Assembly: GCA_002483445.1 (NCBI GenBank)
Contig: DLHY01000069.1
Coordinates: 26,300-90,299, forward strand
Direction: 5' to 3'
DNA: 64,000 bases
Source of the DNA: Blastocatellia bacterium UBA7656
GTDB lineage: Bacteria; Acidobacteriota; Blastocatellia; UBA7656
Positions within the stretch are counted from its first letter, which is position 1; the number at the start of each line of letters is the position of its first letter. Under the pieces are notes generated by a model. That model ran no database searches. It worked only from the letters and a program-made list of their open reading frames with translations, and had not been told where the DNA came from. Of the stretch, positions 51,976 to 62,186 are shown piece after piece. A program made the position numbers and the translations under genes.

Positions 51976-53433
51976 ATGTCTGACAAACACGACGCGCTCG
52001 AAGATGCGCAGCAATTGAATCGACTGGGTTATGCGCAGGAGCTTTTCCGCGCGATGGGGGGCTTCTCAAACTTCGCGCTCTCATTTTCCATAATCTCTAT
52101 CCTGACAGGAGCCGTCACGCTCTACGATCACGGCCTGATGATGGGCGGCCCTGCCCAGATGGCTTTCGGTTGGCCGCTCGTTACGCTCTTCACTCTGACG
52201 GTCGCTATGAGCATGGCCGAGCTTGCTTCGGCCCTTCCGACATCGGGCGCGATGTATCACTGGTCTTCGATGCTGGGAGGGAAGTCGTGGGGATGGTTCA
52301 CGGCGTGGTTCAACATCGTCGGCAATGTCACTCTGCTGGCTGCCGTTGATTATGGATGCGCCAAATTTCTCACGCCCCTGCTCGGACTGGATGCGACGGA
52401 CAAAAACCTGCTGATCGTCTATGCTGCCATACTTCTGTCGCACGCTCTGATAAATCATTTCGGCATTCGCCTCGTCGCATGGCTCAACGATTTCAGCGTC
52501 ACTGTTCATATACTTGGGGTGATCGTTATATTCGGCGCGCTGCTTCTGTTCGCGCCGAAACAACCTCTCGATTTTTTCTTTGCGCGCGTGACGAGCAACC
52601 CTCAAGGCGGGCCTTACTGGTGGGCGTTCATCGTCGGGTTGTTACAGGCGCAGTGGACATTCACGGGCTATGACGCATCGGCCAGCGTATCGGAAGAAAC
52701 CCGCGATCCGCGAAGGCGCGCGCCGTGGGGTATGGTCATGGCGGTCGTGGTTTCAAGCCTGGTCGGATACCTGCTGCTCGTCGCCCTGACTCTGGCGATC
52801 AAAGATATTCCATCCGTGCTGGGCGCGAAGGACGCCAGCGGCAACTCGATCCCGGCTGTTTTTGTGATTTTGCAAACCGCTCTGGGAGACAGAGCAGGGA
52901 CCGCCTTTTCCGCGCTCGTAGTGATGGCCATGTGGTTCTGCGGACTGTCGGCGGTGACCTGGTGTTCGCGTGTGATTTATGCCTTCTCGCGCGATGGGGG
53001 GATGCCTGCTTCGAATCTCTGGAAGCGAGTGAGCCAAAAGCACCTCACTCCCGCGCCTGCAATCTGGTTGTCCATCGTCGTGGCGTTCGTGGCGGCCGTC
53101 TACAGCGGAGCCTACAGCACGGTCACTTCTATAAGCGTGATAGGCCTTTACTTCTCTTATGTCATACCTGTTTATCTCGCGTGGCGCGGGCGAAAGAAAC
53201 AGCGACTCCGCGGCCCTTGGCATCTGGGTCGTTACAGCGCGACAATGAATCTGATAGCGATGCTATGGGTGGCATTCATAAGCGTCATCCTCAGCCTGCC
53301 TGACAATATGAGAGCAGGGAAGACTGTGCTGGCGTTTACTCTGCTGCTCATCATCTGGTACGCAGCGCGAGAACGGCGGCGATTCAGCGGCCCCGCGTGG
53401 ATGGCTGATGAATTGAAAGTCGAAAGCGATTGA
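51976..53433 (+). CDS. APC-family amino acid/ethanolamine permease
   Basis: 485 residues from ATG 51976, about 12 membrane helices. GGFSNFALSFSIISILTGAV and GGPAQMAFGWPLVTLFTL are the APC start; SVSEETRDPRRRAPWG is the consensus before helix 6 (E in SEETRDP). It lies 10 bp before the fused EutBC gene, so ethanolamine uptake is the likely role. Confidence 0.85.
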   Translation: MSDKHDALEDAQQLNRLGYAQELFRAMGGFSNFALSFSIISILTGAVTLYDHGLMMGGPAQMAFGWPLVTLFTLTVAMSMAELASALPTSGAMYHWSSMLGGKSWGWFTAWFNIVGNVTLLAAVDYGCAKFLTPLLGLDATDKNLLIVYAAILLSHALINHFGIRLVAWLNDFSVTVHILGVIVIFGALLLFAPKQPLDFFFARVTSNPQGGPYWWAFIVGLLQAQWTFTGYDASASVSEETRDPRRRAPWGMVMAVVVSSLVGYLLLVALTLAIKDIPSVLGAKDASGNSIPAVFVILQTALGDRAGTAFSALVVMAMWFCGLSAVTWCSRVIYAFSRDGGMPASNLWKRVSQKHLTPAPAIWLSIVVAFVAAVYSGAYSTVTSISVIGLYFSYVIPVYLAWRGRKKQRLRGPWHLGRYSATMNLIAMLWVAFISVILSLPDNMRAGKTVLAFTLLLIIWYAARERRRFSGPAWMADELKVESD

Positions 53434-53442
53434 GTATGCGCA

Positions 53443-55533
53443 ATGAACAAAATGGAACTGGCGCAAATACTTGCGCGAGCCAATGAGTTTAAGGAAGGTG
53501 ATCTGCTGGTCGGAGGCACGCGCGATGAGCAGGAAAGAAAAGAAGCGCGGGAGCGGCTCTCCACTCTGCGACTCGGGGAGATAGCCTCCGTCGCATTGAT
53601 TGAGGATGGTATTAGCGAAGCTCTCGCACGCTCCATCTCGCCGCGCCTCGCTTCAGAAATCTCCCGCCTGAGTGTAAATGATCTGAAGCGCATACTACTC
53701 GGCCCTGACGCGGTCGCCTGGACGAATCAATACCGCGACGGGCTTCGAAGCGAAGTGATAGCAGCGGTCGTCAAAGTGATGACCAACGGTGAACTATCGC
53801 GCGCATCTCGCTCGCTTTTCAATCCGCTGCCGGGGCAGGGGGTTACAATTGGCTCCCCAAGCCACTTTGGGAGCCGCATACAACCCAACAGCACGAGCGA
53901 TGATGAAGTAGAAATCCTCTTTTCCATTCTCGAAGGTCTATCTTACGGCTGCGGCGATGTGATACTTGGAATCAATCCGGCAAGCGATGACACGGATGCA
54001 ATAATACGACTCGAAGAGCTTTTGCGACGGGTGACAGAGCGGCTCGCGCTGCCGACTCGTTACTCGGTGCTTTCGGATATAGTCAAACAGAGTTCGGCGC
54101 GAGCGAGCGTGAAAGTCGATGTGGGCTTTCAATCTCTGGCAGGCACTTCGACCGCGCTCGCCGGGATGATCGGAATGGATGTTGACGGACTGCTCGATCT
54201 TGCGCGCGGCTTCGATGGTCTTTACTTCGAGACGGGCCAGGGATCAGCCGTAACGAATGGCGCGGCTGAGGGCGTTGACATGGTGACGCTCGAAGCGCGC
54301 GCTTATGGGCTGGCCCGATATATCCGTCAGCAGACCGGCGCGTGGATGATAGTCAACGATGTTGCTGGATTCATCGGGCCGGAAGTTTTCCGCTCTCCTG
54401 ATCAGTTGCTTCGCGCGTGTCTCGAAGACAGCGTTATGGCGAAGCTGCACGGAATCACGATGGGTCTTGATGTCTGCTCCACTTTTCACATGGGCATTGA
54501 TCCGACGAGGCTCCAGCAAATCACTTCTCAGGTGGTCGAGCAGGCGGCCCCTGCTTATCTGATGGCAGTCGCGGGCAATGCCGATCCTATGCTTGGCTAC
54601 CTCACGACATCTTTTCGAGATCATCCTCGATTGCGCCTTCGCACAGGAAAGCGGGTTTCTGCGCTGATGCAAAAAAGATTCGAGGAACTGGGAGTGATGA
54701 ATCACGCGGGCGATCTTATTGATGATCGCCCAGCGGCAGAATCGCTCTACGCGATCTATATGAGAGCCGGAGGCGAGACTCGTTCATTCAGCACGCTTGT
54801 CGAAGAAGGTCATAAAAAGATCAATGAGCTTCGTGAGCGCGGCTTCGATCTTGGCTATGGGAGCGGCGCAGACTTAGCGGCTCCGCCGCAGGTTGAAGCG
54901 CGACTGGAAGCTATTTATGATCACTCGCGCCTCGCGCTCTATTCGGAAATCGATGACGCGGTAGTTGGCGATGCGTCGCCGCGTCGCCTGGTCGCTCAGA
55001 CTGTCGCTTCGAATCGGGAGGATTATTTATCGCATCCGCCATCGGGCGAAATGATTCGCAGAGAAGATGCGATTCGCATCCATTCGCTTTATGCCTCCAA
55101 ACGACCGCGCATACAGATAGTGATTTCCGACGGGCTGAATGCGAATGCAATCAACGAGAATCTGCGCGAGGTGTTGCCGCCGCTCAAGGTTCTGCTCGGT
55201 CAGGCCGGTCATCACGTCGGCGAGGCAGACATCATAATAAAAAATGGCCGCGTGCGCGCGGGCTATCACGTCGGCCAGTTGCTTGGAATTGACGCGATCA
55301 TTCACCTGATCGGAGAGCGACCCGGCACAGGATTGAACACTCTTTCAGCCTATCTTACTTATGGCCGGGATCGCGCGGGGCAACTGCGCTGGAGCGTGTC
55401 GATGGATCACTCGAACACGACGGCCGTGTGCGGCATACACCGTCGCGGCAAGCCGCCAGCCGTCGCCGTAGAAGAAATCGTGCTTTGTGTGAATCGGATG
55501 CTTGAAGAGCAACATTCGGGAATCAAGCGGTGA
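53443..55533 (+). CDS. eutBC: Ethanolamine ammonia-lyase, fused large and small subunits (EutBC)
   Basis: 696 residues. Residues 1-450 match EutB: GEDLLVGG-like start, YGCGDVILGINPASDD, FDGLYFETGQGSAVTNGAA, LEDSVMAKLHGITMGLDVCS. Residues about 480-696 match EutC: RPRIQIVISDGLNANAINE, GRVRAGYHVGQLLG, LIGERPGTGLNTLSAYLTYG. The enzymes normally are two genes; here one chain has both. Adenosylcobalamin-dependent cleavage of ethanolamine to acetaldehyde and ammonia. No microcompartment shell, EutA or dehydrogenase genes are near. Confidence 0.93.
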   Translation: MNKMELAQILARANEFKEGDLLVGGTRDEQERKEARERLSTLRLGEIASVALIEDGISEALARSISPRLASEISRLSVNDLKRILLGPDAVAWTNQYRDGLRSEVIAAVVKVMTNGELSRASRSLFNPLPGQGVTIGSPSHFGSRIQPNSTSDDEVEILFSILEGLSYGCGDVILGINPASDDTDAIIRLEELLRRVTERLALPTRYSVLSDIVKQSSARASVKVDVGFQSLAGTSTALAGMIGMDVDGLLDLARGFDGLYFETGQGSAVTNGAAEGVDMVTLEARAYGLARYIRQQTGAWMIVNDVAGFIGPEVFRSPDQLLRACLEDSVMAKLHGITMGLDVCSTFHMGIDPTRLQQITSQVVEQAAPAYLMAVAGNADPMLGYLTTSFRDHPRLRLRTGKRVSALMQKRFEELGVMNHAGDLIDDRPAAESLYAIYMRAGGETRSFSTLVEEGHKKINELRERGFDLGYGSGADLAAPPQVEARLEAIYDHSRLALYSEIDDAVVGDASPRRLVAQTVASNREDYLSHPPSGEMIRREDAIRIHSLYASKRPRIQIVISDGLNANAINENLREVLPPLKVLLGQAGHHVGEADIIIKNGRVRAGYHVGQLLGIDAIIHLIGERPGTGLNTLSAYLTYGRDRAGQLRWSVSMDHSNTTAVCGIHRRGKPPAVAVEEIVLCVNRMLEEQHSGIKR

Positions 55534-55668
55534 GGGCGGAAATACTATGGCGGGCTGCCTGCTGATGTTCTTTGTGAGGCTGGGCCTTTCGAACCTCATA
55601 GCCCATAAGCTTCGTTATCAGATGCAAAACATAAGATAATCGCAGGCGTGACTTGATAACCATAAAAG

Positions 55669-55707
55669 ATCGGTTCGGGCGAGGAAACATTCATCACCCG
55701 AACCGAT
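55669..55707. terminator. Terminator-like hairpin between eutBC and M4 peptidase
   Basis: ATCGGTTCGGG / CCCGAACCGAT, 11-bp perfect arms and a 17-bp loop, between convergent genes. Not a word-repeat element. Confidence 0.6.
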
Positions 55708-55735
55708 TCACCTGGAGAGCAGCCTTGAGCCGCAC

Positions 55736-58504
55736 TTAGAAGCTGTAGGTTGACGAAAGCATCGGGTATGGGCCGACAAAGAAATTCCCCGGATATGTGT
55801 TGATTACCTGGAACGGTTCCACCGCGAATAGGTCACTCCCCGAAGCTGTCAGCAACTGACCGACCATAGCGGATTCGTTGCCGTAGAAGAACAGCCCCTC
55901 TCCCATCCTAACAATGTGCTTCCAGCCGGGTTGAAGCATCGAGTACGACCACCGCGAGCTAAGGGGTACTCGAACCGTGTAAGCCCCCGTCTCAGTGTCA
56001 ATGTCTCCCACAACATACTGGCCGGTGTTGGCGTTGTAGAACATCAGCCCTCGCTGATTGGCATTGGTGAAGACTCCGCCCGTAGACCCGGCATTAACAA
56101 TGTGCGTCCATCCAGTCTCGAAGCGATACCCTCCGAGCTGGACGAAGTTGACATCAACTATCTCGCCGAAGTTCGGGCCTGGGGTCTTGCGCAACTCGCC
56201 GACCGCAGCCGCGCCGTTCTTGTCGTTGTAGAACATCATCCTGCCCTGCACTCCGACGATGTGACTCCAGCCCAGTCCGAACGAATCTATTCCGTAGTTC
56301 TTCCACCGGCGGTAGCCGCCCGCCGTCACCTCCCCGATCTGTGCCGTGCCGTAGTTGCTGTTATAGAAAAACAGCAATCCGTTGCTGTAAGTGACATGCG
56401 TCCACCTGCCGCTCCCTCTACCCACTGGTGTCAGATTTCTGCCTGGAAGCGTGAACCCTTGTGTGGTGACAAAGTCCCCATCTGCTTCAATGTGGCCAAC
56501 GGCGCAGGAGTAGGAGTCTCTGTTGAAGAAGAATAGCTGGTTGCCCATGTCAACGATGTGAGTCCAGCCGAGAGCGAATCCGCCGATGATCCTCTGAGTA
56601 TAGAATTTGCCCTGTTGATCGAGCCTGCCGGTTTCGCCGAAGCCGTTGGCGGGGTTGTAGAAGAAAGCTCTGCCTCGCGACAAGTCTGGAACAGGCACGG
56701 GCCGCGCGTCGCCGGGACCGGTGGTGGGCAGTACGCCGACCGCGACCCAGGCGCGTTCGACCGCGCGCGCGCCGTCGCTGCCGTAGAGACGCTCTGCAAT
56801 CGCTTTGGTCGCGTTTGCGACATCGATGAACTTGGACGATTTCGTGAGGTAGCGGATAAGGGCGGCGAAAAAGATCGCCTCAGCCGCGTTGCGGCCAATC
56901 TTGGGAACAAAGGTCCCTCGGTGAGTCCCGCCTTCGGCCATCAGGTAGAACGCCTTGTTCATAATGCCGCTGTTGGTATGAACTCCGCAGTAGTCGTTAG
57001 ATTGGTCGGGTATAAGGCAAGTACGGCCAACCCAGTCGGAATAGTGGTCCGGCTGGCCATCTCTGGTCGGATCTTCCATATCTCGAACGAATCTGCCCGC
57101 CGTCGTGTATACGTCTTCCCCTAACAGATAGTCGGCGTTTGCAGGATCGGTGAAGAGTTCAATCGCTGTTCCAAAGATATCGGAAAACGATTCGTTGATC
57201 GCCCCCGACTCTCTCGCATATATCAGGTCAGCCGAGTTCTTAGTGACTGCATGTGTAAATTCGTGGCCGACTATATCGAGCGAGATCCACGGGTAGGTCG
57301 TACTGCCGTTACCGGAACCGAATCTTACGATATTACCGTTAGGGCTATAAGTGGCATTATCGTCGTAAACTCTCTCATTGCCATTAGAGTCTGTGTAAAG
57401 GAAGCGGGCGCGGATTAGTCCCGTAATGCCTTTCCCTTTTCCATCTATTCCGCTCCAGCCATACTGCTCGAAATAATCCCAGCTCTTAGCGATCCCGTAA
57501 TGAGCATCGACTGCCTGGGTTTGGATGTTGGTAGGTTTGCCGTTGCCCCATCGATTGTCGAAATCGATAAGAGTGCTGCCTACACCTTCATTTGGGTCTT
57601 TAGGGCTTAGTAAATTGCCATCCCTCACCCCGGAGAAGCCGCGTTCGGGATCTCGCAGGGTGAAACCGCCGCCTTCAAATGGAGAAGTGTCTATTTTGAC
57701 CTTTTTGTTAAAAAAGCCTCTCCCCGCGCCGACTTCGCGCTGAGTGTCGTCGTAATACCATCTCACGCTCCCATCCAGGGCGTTGATGAAATGCTGATGG
57801 TTCCCTTGCTTCGCCAACTCATCAATTCGCAACTGGACCAGATAAGTCAGCATTGCACCTTCTACTTTGTCCTCTCCCGTCCTCACCTTCTCCGGAAGTA
57901 TGACAAGCCTTACCTTTGGCTCCTCCGAAAACTCTCCGCTGTGGCCGAGAGCCGCTTTGGCCGCCTCTATCGCCTGCGCTTCATTTATCATTGGAGTCGT
58001 ATCGATGCGCGCGTCATCGTAGAAGTGACCGCTCACATCCACCAGCGCGCCATTGTTGTCTAGATGGGTCATTATCTGTCCGCCGAATACTTCCACCCCG
58101 TTGTGCAGTTGGTCCAACCTCACGTCCTTGTAGCCTCGCCCGTCTTCGATCGCTTCCAGCAACTTGAACTCCGCATGAGCGTTGAGCAGGCCGAACTCCG
58201 ATGCCCTGCCCTGCAACTGGTCGAGGCTGATGCGAAATGCTTCTTTCGCCCAATCGGGCTGCTCCTCTGCTTGAAGGGCCTGCTCGGTCTGCTTGCCTTT
58301 TTTACCTTTCTGCTTGCCCTTTCGGTCGGCATCTTCGCGGTAGCGGTTGACTATTCGTGCAGCCGCTTCGTTCAGCACGAGGTTTAGTTTACCTTCTTTC
58401 GTGGGTTCAGGGGTCGCCTGACCGAGCGCCGGAAAGGTTGAAAGAATTGATATGATAATCATGATCGATGTGATAAACAGCGCCAGTATGCTTTTGCGAT
58501 TCAT
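55736..58504 (-). CDS. Secreted M4 metallopeptidase with C-terminal beta-repeat domain
   Basis: 922 residues. Signal peptide, propeptide (FTP/PepSY, with DVRLDQLHNGVEVFGGQI), M4 catalytic domain with HEFTHAVT (near residue 413) and GAINESFSDIFG Glu ligand, then GIMNKAFYLM. Residues about 620-922 hold five to six repeats built around GWTHIV, LFFYN and VGEI, like tachylectin or tectonin propellers. AGGAGAT before the ATG. A thermolysin-type protease with an added binding domain. Confidence 0.9.
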   Translation of the reverse strand: MNRKSILALFITSIMIIISILSTFPALGQATPEPTKEGKLNLVLNEAAARIVNRYREDADRKGKQKGKKGKQTEQALQAEEQPDWAKEAFRISLDQLQGRASEFGLLNAHAEFKLLEAIEDGRGYKDVRLDQLHNGVEVFGGQIMTHLDNNGALVDVSGHFYDDARIDTTPMINEAQAIEAAKAALGHSGEFSEEPKVRLVILPEKVRTGEDKVEGAMLTYLVQLRIDELAKQGNHQHFINALDGSVRWYYDDTQREVGAGRGFFNKKVKIDTSPFEGGGFTLRDPERGFSGVRDGNLLSPKDPNEGVGSTLIDFDNRWGNGKPTNIQTQAVDAHYGIAKSWDYFEQYGWSGIDGKGKGITGLIRARFLYTDSNGNERVYDDNATYSPNGNIVRFGSGNGSTTYPWISLDIVGHEFTHAVTKNSADLIYARESGAINESFSDIFGTAIELFTDPANADYLLGEDVYTTAGRFVRDMEDPTRDGQPDHYSDWVGRTCLIPDQSNDYCGVHTNSGIMNKAFYLMAEGGTHRGTFVPKIGRNAAEAIFFAALIRYLTKSSKFIDVANATKAIAERLYGSDGARAVERAWVAVGVLPTTGPGDARPVPVPDLSRGRAFFYNPANGFGETGRLDQQGKFYTQRIIGGFALGWTHIVDMGNQLFFFNRDSYSCAVGHIEADGDFVTTQGFTLPGRNLTPVGRGSGRWTHVTYSNGLLFFYNSNYGTAQIGEVTAGGYRRWKNYGIDSFGLGWSHIVGVQGRMMFYNDKNGAAAVGELRKTPGPNFGEIVDVNFVQLGGYRFETGWTHIVNAGSTGGVFTNANQRGLMFYNANTGQYVVGDIDTETGAYTVRVPLSSRWSYSMLQPGWKHIVRMGEGLFFYGNESAMVGQLLTASGSDLFAVEPFQVINTYPGNFFVGPYPMLSSTYSF

Positions 58505-58663
58505 CTCTTTTATCTCCTTCTCAAATATGTTGCCGCCTTCAGGCGACCGGTTGATCTTTGAGGTCCTATTTGCCGCCTCATCCCTTAATGCGGGAATCGG
58601 GTCTTAAAAGTTGAAAGCAGGAGAAAAGTTTTTTTTGCGCAAATCGAGAAACTTTTTCAGGCG

Positions 58664-58672
58664 TGCTATAAT
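58664..58672 (+). promoter_or_regulatory. Extended -10 promoter of sigma-kinase pair
   Basis: TGCTATAAT 45 bp before the sigma factor ATG; no clear -35, consistent with an extended -10 promoter. Confidence 0.5.
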
Positions 58673-58717
58673 CCCCGCCGTTCACAGTCCAACTATCCTT
58701 CGGAAGCTGGTGAGCCG

Positions 58718-59299
58718 ATGGCATCTTCAACTCATGAAGTTACCCAATTGCTCATCGCCTGGACAGACGGCGATGAATCGGCGCTCGCTAGGTTAACTGC
58801 ACTGGTTCATGAGGAACTGCGCCGATTGGCAAAGCGATACATGAGGCGAGAGTCTGCCGGCCACACCCTACAGACGACGGCGCTCGTAAACGAGGTTTAC
58901 ATAAGGCTGATTGACGCAAGTCATGTCCGATGGCAGAATCGCGCCCATTTTTTTGCCATCTCGGCCAACCTTATGCGACGCATTCTCGTCGATTACGCTC
59001 GCTCCGGCAACTACATCAAGCGCGGAGGCGGGGCAGTTCATGTATCACTTGACGAGGCAGCCGTATTTTCCGCCGAACGCGCGCCGGACCTGTTGGCGCT
59101 TGATGAAGCCCTCCGCACTCTTGCCGAAATGGATCCGCGTAAGAGCCAGGTTATTGAACTGCGCTTCTTCGGCGGGCTGAGCGTGGAGGAGACTGCCGAG
59201 GTTCTGGGAGTGTCGCGCGACACGATTTTGCGCGACTGGCGTCTGGCTAAATCCTGGCTGCTTCGTGAGTTGAGCAAGAGGGAAAGCGATGAAACCTGA
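58718..59299 (+). CDS. ECF-type RNA polymerase sigma factor
   Basis: 193 residues of the acidobacterial/planctomycete ECF group (TIGR02999-like). Region 2 is HTLQTTALVNEVYIRLID...WQNRAHFFAISANLMRRILV; region 4 is ELRFFGGLSVEETAEVLGVS. The gene overlaps the kinase gene by 11 bp. The kinase probably controls it, as in similar pairs. Confidence 0.93.
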   Translation: MASSTHEVTQLLIAWTDGDESALARLTALVHEELRRLAKRYMRRESAGHTLQTTALVNEVYIRLIDASHVRWQNRAHFFAISANLMRRILVDYARSGNYIKRGGGAVHVSLDEAAVFSAERAPDLLALDEALRTLAEMDPRKSQVIELRFFGGLSVEETAEVLGVSRDTILRDWRLAKSWLLRELSKRESDET

Positions 59300-62048
59300 A
59301 CGATGGCGGAAAGTCGAGCAACTCTATCACGCGGCTCTGGAGCTTGACGAGGATCAGCGTTCCGCTTTCCTCAATGAAGCCTGCGCCGGAGACGAGACTC
59401 TGCGCAGTGAGGTCGATTCTCTGCTCGGTTTCGACGATAGCGCAGAGACTTTTATCGAGTCGCCCGCGCTGGAAGTTGCTGCCAGATTGTTCGTCCCCGC
59501 GGAGGAAAGATTCGAGCGGGTCGAACAGCAAGACGCCCAGGCTGCGGTAGAACGAATCGGCGCGTATCGGATCATCAACGAGGTCGGTCGAGGAGGGATG
59601 GGGACAGTCTACCTTGCCGAACGCAACGATGACGAATACCACAATCAGGTCGCTATCAAGCTCATCAAGCGCGGCATGGATTCAGATGCCATCCTTTATC
59701 GCTTTCGCACCGAGCGACAGATTCTCGCCCGCTTCAACCACCCAAACATAGCCCGAATGCTCGACGGCGGCACCACATCGGACGGGCGACCCTACTTCGT
59801 AATGGAATACATCGAAGGGCGGCCCATCGATGACTACGCGGACAAACGCAAGCTGAGCATAACCGAGCGACTGGAATTATTTCTTCAGGTCTGCCTGGCT
59901 ATTCAATATTCGCATCAACACCTTGTAGTCCATCGCGACATCAAGCCCTCGAACATAATCGTCACCGCAGACGGTACGGTCAAGCTGCTGGACTTCGGGA
60001 TAGCCAAGCTGGTCACTCCGGACACAGGCGTTGCAGAAACTCAGTCGGCGGCAGGATGGATGACGCCTGAGTATTCAAGCCCGGAGCAGTTGCGAAGCGA
60101 ACCCGTAACGACCGCAAGCGATGTGTATTCGCTCGGGGTAGTCCTTTACGAACTGCTTGCCGGGCGTCGGCCTTACAGATTTGAGGAACGTTCGCCGAAT
60201 GAGATGGTAGAGATGATATTGAACAGCGACCCGGAGAGACCCTCGACTGCGGCAGTCCGGATCGATCCGCTCACGGTGCGGGAAGGAGACAGCACCCAGC
60301 TTTCGCCCGACGCGATAAGCGACTCTCGCGACGAAACGCCCGACAAGCTCCGTCGAAGGTTGAGCGGAGACCTCGACAATATCGTACTCAAGGCGATGCA
60401 CAGGGAGAAGGATTTACGCTATCGTTCGGTCACAGAGCTTGCGCAAGATATTCGCCGACACCTTGAAGGCCATCCGGTTCTGGCGCGAAAAGACTCGCTG
60501 TCGTACAGGACTTGGAAATTCATTGGCAGGAACCGGCTGGGGGTGGCCGCAGCCGCGCTCCTGATCCTAACTTTGACGGGCGGCATTATTGCGACTGCCT
60601 GGCAGGCTCGCGTCGCCCGACGGGCGCAGGCAACATCCGAGCGCAGATTCCAGGATGTTAGGAAACTCGCTCATTCGGTTGTCTTCGATTATCACGATGC
60701 TATTAAAGACCTGGCAGGCTCGACGCCCGTTCGCGAGAAGTTGGTCAGTGACGCGCTCGAATATCTGAACTCTCTTGCCTTAGACGCCGAGCAAGACGCC
60801 TCGCTCAAGGCAGAGATAGCCGATGCTTATGAGAAGATCAGCTCGATTCAGGGAGGAAGGGGAGTTGCCAATCTGGGCGACACTGCCGGCGCAATCGAGA
60901 GCCTCCGAAAGTGCCAGCAGATTCGCCAGTCGCTCCTTGAACAAAACCCTCAGGACCCCGGCCTTCGAATGAAGGTTGCGGACGCTAATCGTAGTCTCGC
61001 CGCGTTGCTTCGCGAAAGGGATGACACCGAAGGCGCAGCAGAAAGCTATCGCAAGGCCATCGAAATATCCGAGGGCCTCATATCAATCGACCCGACAAAC
61101 AGCGACTTTAAGTATCAGGCTGCAAGTAGCTACGCGGCACTTGGAGACTTTCTGGTAGACCTGGGGGACTGGCATGGCGCGGTCGAAAACGAGCAGAAGG
61201 CCCTCGGTCTTTTTCAGTCGATCCCTTCAGATGGTCCCCAAAGCGGAACTGTGCGCCGGTCAATGGGCACCTCTTATGTGCACCTTAGCACGGCGCTCAG
61301 GCAACTGGATGACCTCGCGGGATCGGAAAAAAGCGCGGCCAAGTCGATCGAGATTTTCATACAACTCTCCAGAGAGAATCCGACGGATGCCTACCTCCGT
61401 CGAAGGGTAGGCGTCAGTCACTTTTTTCATGGCGAGGCGCTCGAATCTCAGAAGCGACACAAGGAGGCGCTCCATAGTTTTCGCCAATACGCAGCCATAG
61501 CCGAAGAGCTTTCAGCAGCCGACCCCAGAAATGTTAATGCGCTTCTTGATCGCTCGTTCGCCTACGGCAAGATAGGAGCGATCATGCTGGATACCAGGCA
61601 GAATAGTGAGGCTGCATCTTATTTTCGGCGTTCGCTCGACATTCGCCGGTCAGTTTACGATGCGGACCCGGATAATCTCTACAAGCGAAATCCTGTAATA
61701 GCAGGCACGTCTTTGCTCATCGGCGCATACACCGAGTCCGGAAACATTTCCGCTGCGGTTGCTGAGAGCCGAAAGTTGATCGAAATGCTGACGGAAGATG
61801 ATGACAACTCAGAGCTGGCCTACGTGCGAGGCGCTACGGCGGCGGCTCGCGATAACATTGCGTCAGCCTTTGAGGCCGCCTCGGCAAGGGCTTCAATAGA
61901 AGACCGGAAGCGGCTTCGTGAACAAGCGCGCGCTCAGTACCAAAAGTGTTTGGATATCCTCCTCGACATGCAGAGCAAAGGGACTCTGTATCCGTTCGAT
62001 CTCCCGTTGATCGAAAAAGCGAAGCAGGGCATAGCGCGATGCCGATAG
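59289..62048 (+). CDS. Ser/Thr protein kinase with TPR tail
   Basis: 919 residues. Kinase domain about 93-380: glycine loop GRGGMGTVYLA, K124, HRDIKPSN (D217) and DFG (D235). One membrane helix at about 415-435 (RLGVAAAALLILTLTGGIIA). The outer part is TPR-like (EISEGLISIDPTNSDFKYQA, SAKSIEIFIQLSRENPTDAY). Receptor-like kinase partner of the ECF factor. Confidence 0.93.
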   Translation: MKPERWRKVEQLYHAALELDEDQRSAFLNEACAGDETLRSEVDSLLGFDDSAETFIESPALEVAARLFVPAEERFERVEQQDAQAAVERIGAYRIINEVGRGGMGTVYLAERNDDEYHNQVAIKLIKRGMDSDAILYRFRTERQILARFNHPNIARMLDGGTTSDGRPYFVMEYIEGRPIDDYADKRKLSITERLELFLQVCLAIQYSHQHLVVHRDIKPSNIIVTADGTVKLLDFGIAKLVTPDTGVAETQSAAGWMTPEYSSPEQLRSEPVTTASDVYSLGVVLYELLAGRRPYRFEERSPNEMVEMILNSDPERPSTAAVRIDPLTVREGDSTQLSPDAISDSRDETPDKLRRRLSGDLDNIVLKAMHREKDLRYRSVTELAQDIRRHLEGHPVLARKDSLSYRTWKFIGRNRLGVAAAALLILTLTGGIIATAWQARVARRAQATSERRFQDVRKLAHSVVFDYHDAIKDLAGSTPVREKLVSDALEYLNSLALDAEQDASLKAEIADAYEKISSIQGGRGVANLGDTAGAIESLRKCQQIRQSLLEQNPQDPGLRMKVADANRSLAALLRERDDTEGAAESYRKAIEISEGLISIDPTNSDFKYQAASSYAALGDFLVDLGDWHGAVENEQKALGLFQSIPSDGPQSGTVRRSMGTSYVHLSTALRQLDDLAGSEKSAAKSIEIFIQLSRENPTDAYLRRRVGVSHFFHGEALESQKRHKEALHSFRQYAAIAEELSAADPRNVNALLDRSFAYGKIGAIMLDTRQNSEAASYFRRSLDIRRSVYDADPDNLYKRNPVIAGTSLLIGAYTESGNISAAVAESRKLIEMLTEDDDNSELAYVRGATAAARDNIASAFEAASARASIEDRKRLREQARAQYQKCLDILLDMQSKGTLYPFDLPLIEKAKQGIARCR

Positions 62049-62186
62049 CCCATTTTTCGATTTGCCCTGCGTGTTCCCCTCCCTTGAACCCGTAAGATTC
62101 GCTGTGATACCATCCCGCACCGCTTGAGGAATCTCATTCTCAATCTCGCATCATGAACTTCAGCCGGTCGGATACGGAGGTATGCA

